A stretch of DNA of 64,000 nucleotides from Penelope pileata (taxonomy: Eukaryota > Chordata > Aves > Galliformes > Cracidae), in contig WBMW01001711.1 of NCBI GenBank assembly GCA_013396635.1, forward strand, positions 42,215 to 106,214. The letters are read 5' to 3'. The notes under the pieces are model-generated. The model did no database searches, had not been told where the DNA came from, and saw nothing but the letters and a program-made list of their open reading frames with translations. The position numbers were made by a program, and so were the translations under genes. Of this stretch, positions 37,233 through 49,033 are shown piece after piece (the stretch's first letter is position 1; the number at the start of each line of letters is the position of its first letter).

Positions 37233-39224
37233 GTAAGTCTTCAGTTCTAGATGTCAGTCTTTGGGATATTCTTTTCTTTTCTCTCATGAATATTGATAAT
37301 ACATAATTATTCTTTTTGCTGAAGTAAAGTACGGCAATGCTGTGTTGCTTTTCTATTTGCTTACAACTCAGAAGTTTTTTGTATTATAATTTCATACAAA
37401 GGCATACAACTTATTATGTCAGTTCAGGAAAATAAATATCTTGTTTTGGAAATAATTCTATGCAGAACAAAACACAAATCTTTTGATGTGTGTCGATATT
37501 TTAGGGATGAAAGTGCGGACTGAGAGAACTTTTAATCAGCTATGAAGCTATAAAATAAAACAAACAAAAATATGTTAAGTCAAGAAAACTCATGGATTAA
37601 AACAGCTTTATTTCTGTAAGACAGTCTCTCATCCCTTCAATCTTCCATAAACTTGAATCACTACAGTTCATTTTTCCTGCTTTCACTGTATTCATTTCTC
37701 ATCCTTACAATTCATAAGAATTTAAAATTCAAGACGCAGTTTTAAAGTCTGTTATATATATATAAAAAAAGCGTGATGAAACTTTTGATTTAACTTATCC
37801 AAGCTTATTCACCTCTCTTTTCTAGCACACCTTAAATCTCCCACCTTTTTCTGCTATCATTACAACATATCCTGTGCCTTCTAAAACATTATCATCACCT
37901 GTCAAAGCTGGCGTGAAATATCTTGCAAGGTTTTTCGTCTTGATTTTAAGGAACTAGAAGCACTGAGCATGGTATTTATTCAGAGCTTAACTACAGCAAA
38001 ATGTAGTTTCTAGAAAATCCAGAGTGATTCCTAAGTTATTCTGAGCATGTGTAGCTGAGGTACTAGAGTATCAGCAGGATGAATGTTATCCATACTACCC
38101 ATTACAAAGAACATTATGTAAGTAAGCCTCCTGTGGAGTATGTTAAATTCTATCAATTAAGACAAACTGAATTTCCGTGATTATCAGTAATGACAATCCT
38201 AATTCAATAATCATATATTTTCCAGTTTTTCAATCCCCTGAAGTAGAAAATTTATAATTTACCTGGAATTTTGTTTTGACAATGACTAATCTGAATGTGC
38301 ATTATTTCCCTCTCTGTATACAGGGAGGAAAGATCAAAATTTTGTACTGCCTAAGGTGCCAGGAGAAAGCTTCTTGGATGAGTACATTATTATAATGTAT
38401 TGCAATTTCATTGCAGTTGCACTGCATTTCAATTTCTCTGTATTCCACCACTGCAGAGCATAATGAGACAATAATTCACTATAGAGCCTGAGGAAGACAT
38501 GATCACATTTCAGAAAATTATCTTCACCACAGATGCACCACAGAGCTATTACTTCCAATAGACCAGTAGAAAAGATGAGATTTGGACAAGCCCAGAAATG
38601 AACTGTTAACATCTGAAGTGATTATTTCTCCAAGTCAAATTTACTGTTTGGTTTTGCCTTAGTTTACACCTCATGCTGAATTTCCTAGCATCAATTAAAG
38701 CCAGAACCAAAAGAAGAGTCTAAAGAATACTTATGTTCTACTTTTTGCAATCTATTCAAATAATGAATCTTACAATGTTATTGATGATACATAATCCAAA
38801 CAACACATGATCTCTCCAAAAAACAAGCAGGTTAAAAAATATTCAAGACAATTAACAATATGAAATTATTCACACCAAGCATGTCTACTTAATAGTCTCT
38901 TTTTTCTGATTGAATCTCTTCTTTAGTCATAGTTTTCTTTTATTTCTCCTGACATTCACCGATCAGACAAACCCACTCTATGGGAGCAACAGTTTAATTT
39001 GCATTAGCAAACAGCTGTAGAGTGGAAGGTTAATGGAAGTTGATCCCACATATATCCTACTGTCATGCACTTACGTAATGAGGAGCCATCAATACTGTTG
39101 ATTTCATTGTGTAATTTGTGTTGTTCTTGTAATAAGATTTTGTGTGTTTCCAACCAATTGAAGAAAGAGATGGTACCTCACAGCTAAATGTGACAATTAG
39201 AAGAAATTTTTTTTCACACAACAG

Positions 39225-39436
39225 GTCGGGCAATTACCCTCTGCTTCTGTAGACTTTCAAGTAAAAGAAGAGAGAGTACAGAGCTAAAAGTAACTGCCAC
39301 TGCTGCTCATGCATCTACCGCCAGAGTTGCTCTGACCCCTTCTACTCCTTCACTTACACCAATTACCTCAACTGAAAAGTTGTTAAAATCAGTGAAGACA
39401 GTACATTGGCTACAAAGATCATGTTATACCTGCTAG
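39225..39436 (+). other. Candidate terminal exon in matching phase (speculative)
   Basis: The segment follows an acceptor (AATTTTTTTTCACACAACAG) and is open for 69 codons to a TAG at 39434-39436. Reading it after the candidate exon at 37038-37232 keeps phase: that exon ends on the first base of a codon and this one supplies the other two. The product is rich in Ser, Thr and Ala (TATAAHASTARVALTPSTPS). No polyadenylation signal was seen nearby and no homology is known to me. Confidence 0.12.
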
Positions 39437-42400
39437 CCTTCTTCCACTATCTTCCTGCTTCCAAAATTTAACCATATGGTTCAAAAAACATTTTGTTCAT
39501 TTATTTAAGCAGTGGCAGGTTGCTTGATAACTACAGAAGGATAGTTTCCAGAGTAGCTGATATTCTGTCTATATCTTAAGTGCTTGTTATTTACGAGATC
39601 ACCAGCACACTCCTATACTGATCTCGGGTGACAATCATGGGCTTTCAGTGTTATCTTTTCCAAGAATTCTCTAAAAGACTTCACACCAACTGAACTGATG
39701 CACTGACTTATGACCAGCTGCACTCGGACTTGTTCTGAAATAAGCAACGTGTCTAGATAGGATAGTGAAAAGATAGGGTTTTTTTGAAAGAACTGCCCTT
39801 TTTGTATTGCAAAAATTAGTTTACGGTGTTGCCAAAAAAATGATAAAGAAGCTACATTTTCATAAAAGTATCCTAAAAAAGAAATGTCACCTATCTTCTT
39901 GTGTATCTGCACATTTTAAAATTGTGTGTCTCTTTTCCTTCAACGCAGGGTATCTTAATAGTTGCAGGAGTCTTCACTGTGGATCTTAAGTTCCTCCAAA
40001 TTAAAATTTCTCACTTTGTAAGTTTATATCCATCATCTCTCAGAGGTATATGAGGTTTTGGTCTGTTTTGAATGCTGAAGTATCAATGATATGAATCAAA
40101 AATGATAGTATTAATCATGTAGCAGAAGAGCAATTGGATGGCATCTGTCATAATGCCTTGCAATAGTACAATAATGTACCAGAATTTTGATGCTAGTGTG
40201 CTTGATACCAATTAAACATGACATCTCTTAATGCACCATGCTTTTAAAGGTATGATACAGAGCTAATAAATAGTTTAGACTCTATGCTTTGTTCAGGTGA
40301 AATCAATGATATTCTGAATTCAAAATGCTATAACAAAGAAGATAAAGCAGGTTTTCCAAATCTGTTTTACAAATGCAGTGGTTCTCATCTGTAGACATTA
40401 TTTTTCACATATCACTGTCAACCATGCCAATATCAGTATTAACTCCCAGATTCCATAAAAGGTACAATCTGTAATTTAAAAAAAGTGCACTTTTTTGAGA
40501 TGTTGGGGACAGAATTTGTCCCAGTAGATGTAAAAGCAGGATATATTTTTTTCTATAGTTGGAAAAATACATGTAAAAATTGAGGCTTTGTCCTAGAATA
40601 AACTTGGCTACTGTCTCACTTTATCAGTAAAATAGATTCTATGTTTCACATAAATCCTATTAATATTAAATTACTAAATGCTCAAGATCAAAGCGTTTAC
40701 ATATAAAAGTAAGCAAATGGACAAAAAATGGCTGCTCTATTTACATGTTTTGTTAAAAAATAAAGATTACAGAAATCTATGTATCCTATAAAACTTTTCT
40801 TGCTTATAGCATTACAAAAATATATGTAATATCCATATATCATGGAATTGCCATGATACAGGCTTATGTGCTATTTCAAATTCAAAGCCACAAGCCACTT
40901 GACAGTATCATGCTTTTTTCTTCTCATCTTGGAGATAGGTAGTCCTGCTAATACCTAATTTTTTTTATCGATTTAAATATCTTAAACGAATCCTGCTTGC
41001 TATTGGTCAAATTACTGAGCATTATCGGCACTAAAATATTTGATTAAATGAATTGAAATAAATGAAATCACAATGGTTTCAATGTAAAAATTATTTTGCA
41101 ATGAAATAATATGAATAGAAAATATTTTAATACTTTCAGAAAGAAAAGCAACTTCAATGGCAGTAATAATAATGCATATAACAACAGTCTCAAGACGAAA
41201 GAAATCTATGTGAAAAAAATATGATAGATAGTGGCTAGCAATTGTTTTCAGGCTCTGCTGGCAACATCAGTGCCCAGATGCTAAGCACCGAAAAAAACTT
41301 ATTCTAACAGCAGCATCTGGTACTTTGGCAGACTCCATAAGCAATTTTGTTTTACAGCTTTAAAGCTGCTTCTGGGTCTATTATATGGTTAACCTTACGA
41401 GCTGACTTGTCCTCCTGGATGCCAGATGCCAGTAGCTAGAGATGCAATGAACTGTTTAGCCATTATACTTGTATTAAAAAGCCAGGTTAAAAATCTGCTG
41501 AAAATGGTGCACTTTACTAGACGCCACCGATTAAGCTCATAACAACGAGCAACTTCCCTTAAAAGAGTGCCAGAGAGCTGCCTCGCAATAGTAAAAATCA
41601 TCAAGATCTAGGGTTGGCTGAAGCAATATGAAGCCAGTACAGACCACTGGATATGTAGTAGATTCTGAAAGTATTGTGTTTTTTTAATCTTTTTGTAAAT
41701 GTGGAGGTAGGTTTAGGTAGAGAAAAAACTGTATGAAATGGAAGAAGAGGAAATAAGATACCCACATTTCTCGCTTTTTAGAATAGTTGTAGGGAACAAG
41801 GGTGAATATAACAATGAATTCTATGTTGAATTGTTTAAAGTCAGAACACAAGTTCTGAAAGTGAAGCAACAGATAAGAAAGTACATATATTGGTTAGAGA
41901 TTTGAAATGCACAATTTCATCTGCAGCCACAGAACCTGTGCGTGTTCAGCTGTCCAGTAGAGATGGCCTATTGGCATCTCAGCTATTCAAAAACTGAAAA
42001 ACAAAATAATAAGCTCATAAAGACTGAATATTCCTGGATTTCCAATTTTAAGAATAAATTTCTTCATCAATCCACGTACATCAATCTAGTGTGCCAGAAG
42101 TATATAAAATTCAGATCCCAAGTAACTCTGGTGGGAAATAAGTAGTGTGTTGCAGTAAGGATGAGGTGGAGTTCAGGCTTTTCTTTTGTACATATGAATT
42201 TTCACTGGGAAAGGTAAGTGTTCTTTTACAATATTATCACTTTCTGTAAAACAAAAACAGAAAGAACTGTAACAGAAGACATTAATGTCTTACTCTGTAT
42301 CTAGGTATGGTAACCTCTCTGGAATGTTTTGCACTATAAGAATGGATGCCAGATGAAGGTCAGTTAATATTTTCAGAAATATATTTGAAAATGTCTGAAT

Positions 42401-43069
42401 ATGTCAGATGCCTCTGGAATATATCAGTGAGAGAGAGATTTTAACACTTTTATAGAGCCAATTATTCTGAAAAGCTGTGAAATTAGTTCCACTGCTATTG
42501 ACACCAAAAGTAAATTAATTTTTTTACACTGGGCCACTAATAGACCAGATTTTATATTCCATGCAGTCTTAATTCAGTATTTCTTTCAGATCAGGAGAGG
42601 AAATATTTTCCCATAATCGTTTACAGCAGAGATTCTGATCTAACAAGTCTCTAAACGATTTTTACAAGAAATTGACTTTCATTCAACTGTGTCTTGTACA
42701 AGATTTCTGAAAAGAAATTCTATTGCTTACTGCGTAACTGTAGACTATTAAAGATCCACCTACTCCTAACTGAGCATAAGGAACTGCAGCAGGACACTCA
42801 GCTGTACTCTGCTGTATTTAGGTTATCAGACTGTTTACCCCCACATGTTCATTACACTGGGCGTTTCCCACTGTTTTACAGCTATACTAACTTGAAGCAT
42901 TTAAGATAGTAATTTTTGATTATGGACAAAGCTAAAATCGCAAGCTACAAAGCTGACCATCTTCATAAACTGAAAGTTGATTGTTGTTATTCATTTAAAA
43001 AAATTCACATATCATAAAACAAACAAAAAAAAATAGAATTAAATAAAAAATAATCCGAATGTTCCACTA

Positions 43070-43292
43070 TCTAGGATAAAGATGTTGAAGAACATTGGTC
43101 CCAAGACAGATCCCTGGGGGACATCATTTGTCACTGGCCTCCACCTGGACGTAGAGCCATGGACGGCAACCCTCTGGCTGCAAATATCCAACCAATTATC
43201 TATCCACCAAAAATTCTAGCCTTCAAATCCATTTTTCTCCCATTTAAAGAAAAGGATGTGGTGTGGGACCATGTCAAAACTGTTACAAGCTG
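43070..43292 (-). mobile_element. CR1 LINE reverse-transcriptase fragment
   Basis: On the minus strand the fragment reads FDMVPH, then WIDNWLDICSQRVAVHGS, SRWRPVTNDVPQGSVLGP and FFNIFI, the palm region just before the FADD box of CR1 ORF2. The box itself, the 3' half and the 3' end are absent, so this is an internal remnant. It lies 3' of the ORF1 copy on the same strand and could be part of one original element with a large insertion or rearrangement between. Confidence 0.85.
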
Positions 43293-43480
43293 AAGTAGCT
43301 TGTGGTTCATTCTACTGATCCCAGTCCCTCCAAATTAAAACTCAGAAAGGAGTCGAGGTGTCAATTGAGCAAGAATGTGCCTTTATTTGTTAAAAGAAAG
43401 AAGAGAGAGGAANNNTGCCTTTATTTTTAAAAAAAAAAAAAAGAAAGAAAAAAAAAAAAAAAAAAAAAAGGGAAGCAAGT
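43293..43480 (-). other. A-rich tract with duplicated AATAAAGGCA and a 3-base gap
   Basis: The minus strand has AATAAAGGCA twice: TGCCTTTATTT occurs on the plus strand at 43378-43388 and at 43416-43426, on either side of NNN at 43413-43415. A long A-rich run follows to 43470. The piece between the CR1 parts may include the 3' end of an LTR (poly(A) signal plus a U5-like stretch at 43300-43380) or of a processed insertion. The Phe-rich frames in this tract are artefacts of the repeat. Confidence 0.4.
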
Positions 43481-45330
43481 CACCACTGTGGATCCCATAA
43501 CATCTGGAGCGTCCATTCTCCTTCTTCTTCTTGGGGTTCTTGACGATGTGGTGGAGCAAGCACTGACTGTGAGGTTGGCAATACCTTTTATGACATATGA
43601 TGGCCCCATCCAATTGGGCCAGGAGCTGTTTCTAGGCAGAGAGTATCCATTATCACAGGCTGTACAGATCGTACTTCTCCCTTTGCATGCCTCTGGTGGT
43701 CTTGGAGGATTGTGGCGGGGGACCTGAGACCACCTGAAGCAAGACAACTCCTGACTCCTCTTTTGCTCCTGCATGCAGGAGCAACAATGGTGTAGAAACA
43801 CTTCAGCTGGTCTATTGGCTACCTTACCTTCCTGCAGGAGCCATCCCAAAACCCTCTGTGACAAATCTGAAATATTCCCAGTAAAGCAGAAGTGTTCCTC
43901 AGCTCTTCCCTGTTACTCAACAGTGCACTACTGGTCTATTAGAGGTGTGTGTCCTAGATCACAGTACCCAAAGTCTTGAGCTTGACAGCATCCACACAGC
44001 CATTCACTCAAGTGGTCCATTATTCTCCTTCTGCCTGGATTCCAGTCTCCAGTCAGGACTGAGGAGAATACTACCTGTGCTCCTGATCCCTTCAATATGT
44101 TCTCAAAGGATGTAAAGTCTTTTTTGATATTTTTTTATTTTCCTAGTCTCAGCCTCATGTGACCCAACTTGAAAGATCAGGAGGGGATAGTAGTCCTCTG
44201 ACTTTATCATATCCAGTATCCTCTTCCTGACAGGACAGAGAGAGAAAAGTGTCTTTACAAACAGAAATATCACAATATCTAGGAGGAGGGTCATATCTGC
44301 TTGGGAGATTAGGATAAAAGGAGTCTGCATCCTCCAGCAATTTTGAGACATACCACAGGGATATGCACGGTAGACTACCCGTTCATTCAAATAATTTTAA
44401 AGGACTCCTCTGCCTCCTTTCTGAACATTGACCTCTGGTGATGTGGTTTTCTGTGCATCCTGAATGCAGGCCCCCAGTAGGCAGCAAACCTCTCTAGAGA
44501 GATTATCCTGGTGACAAATGGGTGCCTCAGTGCCCCTCAGTGCAGAGCCCCTGATTACCAAGACCCTTCACCTCTCTTTGGCTGCACTGATTCTGACTTG
44601 AGTCCTTGATTGGACCATTTTAATGTGGTTGTTCCTTTCTAGGTCTCAGCCACTATCTGCAACTTCCCTTTCCATCCCCAGAACTCCACATTTGTTGCTC
44701 AGAGGGACTTTGGGGGAAAAGAGGAGGCTTCTCCTTCTGCCCTAAGCAGAGATGAGGGTCCGCTCTCCCTCATTCTGCATGTGTTTGCCGTCTGTCCCCT
44801 CAGGATGGAAGTCTGCTTATCTTCTTCCCCTTGCTGGGACCTTAAACAGGGCTGCTGGTCTGCCCATACCACTGCTCAGTACCAGGCATCAATCTCTCTT
44901 TCCAATAACAGCTGGGCGCATCTCAACCTGGTGATTTTCTCTCTCAGTCTGGTCATCTGCTCAAAAAGATCATCAAGGTGGGCACACCTGCAACCATGAC
45001 ACACCCCTCTTCCTTCAGGCCCTTGAGGGACTTCCAGATTCTGGAGTTCCCCACAGCCAAAGGTCTGGGCAGCTCTGTCGCTCCTCAGGAGGTCCATCTG
45101 GGTGCATGCATCAGTATAGAAAGGTTGTGGCCCCTCTGTTTGGGTTGCTGCTTCATCCCAGCTGTTGGGATGGGTGGTCACCCTGCTGGTTTCAAAAATG
45201 CTTCACCCTTGTGCTCCCAGGTGAGGAGAGATCAGTCTGCCTTGTGCCTTCCCTGCTTGTCCTGTCTGCACAAACTGCCATGCCACACTCTGACTGTCAC
45301 ACCACTCTCTGTTTACCACACTGTTCGTTA
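43481..45330 (-). pseudogene. CR1 ORF1 copy with SGNH-esterase-like domain, decayed
   Basis: Read on the minus strand from the right. At 44876-45181 a 101-codon frame holds ATQTE, ACTQMDLLR, a CHGCRCAHLDDLFEQMTRL segment with a Cys pair and heptad Leu, then LLEREIDAWY. Next, near 44460-44560, comes VLVIRGSALRGTEAPICHQD followed by REVCCLLGACIQD, matching esterase block I; the nucleophile Ser is kept but the Gly-Asp before it is Arg-Gly. SEDYYPLLIFQVGS lies at about 44160-44210. GSGAQVVFSSVLTGDWNPGR and DFGYCDLGHT follow at about 43940-44090. Stops and frameshifts separate the parts. Another open frame of 145 codons at 43427-43864 lies in the ORF1-ORF2 spacer and I do not recognise it. This is the better preserved of the two ORF1 copies. 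Confidence 0.8.
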
Positions 45331-48089
45331 AACTCCAGGTTGGTGATGATACATATGGGCCTTTTTTTCCTCAGCTATGTGGGTAATATATAAAGGATGT
45401 TAGATTCCTTCAGGGTATGTGGAGAAGACAGGGAGATATTTTCTGCTGCATTTGAAGTTGAATGGTTGAATAGTACAGTTCATGGTGAATGTCAAATATT
45501 TACTAATATGTTATCTTCTTAAAGTAGTGTGTGATGTATTACAAGAAAAACTAATTCCCTCTTAGCAACAGAATCCTTCCTTTGTCTGACTGATAAAATA
45601 GTGAATTAGAAATCAGAATTTCTTATTAATAGTTCTGGTTTTGAATATTTATGAATGCTGCTGCATATGCCATTCTGTATCTTCGGATACGTCACTCTTC
45701 CTCTGTGCCATATCTCATCCACTCTGTCTTTTATTCAGACAGGAGTTTGTCTAATGGCAGCCCACAGTATCTCATGCAATAGTGTTCTACGCTTTGCTAG
45801 TGTTAATCAATTAATGAAGTAATGATATTTGAATCCTTAGAATTAGAAACTGCCTCTGAAGATCACAAATATTTGTTAATTTCTGGTTAGAGTGTGGATT
45901 CCATTTTTTCTCTCCTTGTTGATTAATAATGTATAAAAGTATCAAGACATTGAATTGTTTCCTCCATGAGAAAATGAAGCAATACAAGAAAATGTAAGTC
46001 CTGAAAACATTTTTCTTATAAGCATGTAATAACAGAAGAAAATGTTTAATCACTCCACAGAATAAAATTTCAAAATATTTTATGATCCTCAAAACCAGAG
46101 ATAAAACATCTGTTTGGGAGCAGAAGGAGTGATTTACAATTTTGAGACAGAAAAGAACAGTATTTTCAGGTTTTGTGGCTGTTTACCTAAACTCTGCACA
46201 TCATGGAGCACAGATACTTTCGTAAGAACTGAAATTGTGTATCTTGATCCTGATGCTAAAGTTTACCATGAAATAATAATCATGGTTATACTGGTACAAA
46301 TTATACTTCAGCAATGCACCACATATTCAAAAGAAATCCTTGTTTTTGTACTGCCCCAATGTTAGCTTTCCAAATTACTCAACATATTTCGAACTTCAGT
46401 TAAAATATTTTTTATGATATATCAATGCGTAAAAAAGGAAAAAACCACAACATGTTTTTACTGTAATGGAAATTTCTTCATAAAACACAATGTTTTGGTA
46501 GTATTGTTTTCTGAGCACAGTAACTACAGGGCTATTCTCCTTTGGAAACTAGTCACTGGAACTGAAAACTCCTGCTGTTCAGTCCCATATTAATCAGAAA
46601 AAATGAGAGTAATTGGAGAATACAACACGCTGCCAAGGGAGGTAATCAGAGGAGTCACCACTGCTGGAGACACTCAGGACATTAACAGTAATAGTGCTGT
46701 GACTGACCCTGAAAATGTAAGGAGACATTGGCTGACTCATGCACTGGGATAATGCTACTGCATTGACACAAATGAAGCATTACCCTAATTTTTTTTAACC
46801 AGTAAAAAATGATTTAATCTACATTTTGACTTTTAATATACTTATAACACTTGCAAGTGGGTTTCAGTCCTCATACAACTGCTCAGGTGAGAGAGATGAG
46901 AAAAAGAGGAAATCTTTCTTCCAATTTTCCCTCCAAACTTTCTGTAGATATAGAAACATTTCTGCTGTTATCTAGATATATGACTGCAAAATATCTCCCT
47001 CGTAGTTTAAAAGGAATCTAGAAAGCTAATTCTGTTGTAAATATCTGTATTCTAAGCTCCAGAAGATAATATTAATCTCATTCACCTAGGCTGTACTTCC
47101 CAATACTTTTACATCCTCTGAAAACACCTGAGTGATTCTGAGGTCCAGAAGTGGAATCATGAGGGATATCAACACAGCCTAAGGACTGGAGTTTGTTAGG
47201 ATGTTTCTGGAGAAATATCTCCTTTAAACTTCCCACTCTCTCTAATGTAATAAGAAAACTCACATAAAACTCTCAATGGAAGGTCCTGGTTTTCATCTGG
47301 GTTCATAAATCATTCATGATTTTCCCCATGTTTTCCCATTCTGTTTACATAGAAAACATAAGTTTGGATACAGTATTTTCCATTCCCAGACGAATAAACC
47401 ATTTTTGTCATTAGTTCACATTATTCTCCTCTCTGCTGTTTGGTTCCACCGAAGACTTCAACGCTGCATGTGTTTCCGTGTCTTTTTTAGTTATCCGTAG
47501 AGACTGTAATCATCAGAAAATGTATGCTTCTGTCACAACCCAAAATCACAACTGATAGGTAAGTAATTGAGTGAAGTTCAAAGAAAACGTACAGCACTGT
47601 ATAGCAATATGCCATTCTTGATGACATTTACTAGCAAAAATCACAAGTATTTCAAGCTCAACCTTTCATTTCTCTACCCTCAGGAATATACAAGTGTATG
47701 CACAGAAATAATCAAGGAAAACTACATTTTAAATATTTTCTTCTGATTCCTGACGTTATCTACAAAAAGCTGAACAAATTTGTTAAAAGATGTGTACTGT
47801 CAGTGGTGGGATGTTACATGTAAGTTCCATCTAAATTTGTAAGTGTATTAGGAATTTCATGATGGATATTCATTTTCTTTAATGCAATTCTATGGTCAAC
47901 TGAAAGATAAGCAAAAAGAAATGGTAACTAGATCTGACATCATCTGTTACAACTCAATATGACATGTCTCTAGATTGTAAAGTATATACAACTTAAGATT
48001 TTTTTTTCTTAAAAGACATCATTAAGAACCATATATTTTTGGTAATATAATAAAAATGACATATTTGTGTCAGTAATAATGTCTTGCAT
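45331..48089. other. AT-rich DNA, no gene seen
   Basis: No gene recognised. A short CR1 fragment (46618-46690) is annotated separately. A 68-base segment at 47491-47558 has an acceptor and a GTAAGT donor but is too short to support. Confidence 0.5.
46618..46690 (+). mobile_element. Possible short CR1 fragment
   Basis: Reads LPREVIRGVTT, close to the CR1 ORF2 tail LPREVVESPS, with GGAGTCACCACTGCTGGAGA matching the nucleotide pattern of the better copies. The frame does not continue convincingly. Confidence 0.45.
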
Positions 48090-49033
48090 CTTCAATATCT
48101 TTATCAAAGTCCTGGATAGTGGGATTGAATGTATTCACAGCAAGTTTACTGGTGACACCAAGCCGAGTGGTGCAGGTGACACTGCAGAGGAAGAGATGCC
48201 AACCAGAGGGCTTTGACAGGCTTGAAAAGTGGGTCCATGTGAACCTGTATGAGGTGCACCAAGACCAAGGGCAAGGTCTTGGACTTGGGTTGGGGCAATC
48301 CCAGATATGTGTACAGATTGGGAGAAGAACTCCTTAACAACAGCCCTGCCAAGAAGGACTTGGGGGTCCTGGTGAACTAAAAGCTGAACATTAGCCAGAA
48401 GTGTGTGTTTGCATCCTGGAAGGACAACCATATCCTGCACTCCATCAGAAAAGGAGTGGCCAGCAGGGAAAGGGAGGTGACTATCCCCCTCTGCTCTTGT
48501 AAGGCCCCATATGGAGTACTGTGTCCAGGCCTGGGGACTCCAGCACGAGAAAGACAAGGAGCTGTTGGAGCAGCTCCAGCAGAAAGCCACAGAGATGACC
48601 AGAGGGCTGGAGCCCATCTCTTATGAGAAAAGGTTGAGGGAGCTGTTTTTGTTTAGTTTGGGAAAGAGAAGGCTCCAGGGAGACCTCATTGTCGCCTTCG
48701 AGTACTTGAAGGGAGCTTATAAGCAGAAGGGGGACCAGCTTTTCACATGGTCTCATAGTGACAGAACAAGGAGGAATGGCTTTAAACCATAAAGGGGAAA
48801 ATTTAAGTTAGATGTTCTGAAGAAATTCTTTACTCAGAGGGTGATGAGGCACTGGAACTGGTTGCTCAGAGAAGTTGTGGATTCCCCATAACTGGAGGCA
48901 TTCAAGGCCAGATTGGATGGAGCCCTTAGCAATTTGATCCAGTGGTTGGCAACCCTGTCCATGTCAGGGGAGGGTGGAATTAGATAATCTTTAAGGTCTT
49001 TTTCAACCTAAGCCATTCTATGATTCTATGATG
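48090..49033 (+). mobile_element. CR1 LINE, 5'-truncated, ORF2 C-terminal half with 3' end
   Basis: Plus-strand copy starting just before the active-site box: FNIFIKVLD, then HSKFTGDTKPSG, where the family's FADD box reads FTGD. It continues as GLGQS, a frame with ISQKCVFASWKD, EYCVQAWGLQHEKDKELLEQ (48511-48792), LREKLFLFSLGKRRL-type sequence, then FTQRVMRHWN and ends in ATTCTATGATTCTATGATG at about 49033. Several frameshifts; the catalytic Asp pair is damaged. About 940 bases, the usual size range of a truncated copy. Confidence 0.93.

Larger units (their letters stand above)
34621..43069. other. Long AT-rich stretch without recognised repeats
   Basis: About 8.4 kb with no repeat I can name and no certain gene. 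It is T-rich around 36540-36760 and has TA runs near 37756. Two splice-bounded open segments at 37038-37232 and 39225-39436 are annotated as weak candidates. A less AT-rich part at about 41270-41620 could be a conserved non-coding element but I have no comparison to show it. Frames at 38334-38612 and 39613-39912 (minus) carry no domain I know. Confidence 0.5.

Noticed and set aside
38334..38612. 92-codon minus-strand frame
   Set aside because: No domain, no splice signals, composition like the surrounding DNA.
39613..39912. 99-codon minus-strand frame
   Set aside because: No recognisable family, and no supporting signals.
47491..47558. 68-base open segment with acceptor and GTAAGT donor
   Set aside because: Too short, and such pairs are expected by chance in 64 kb.
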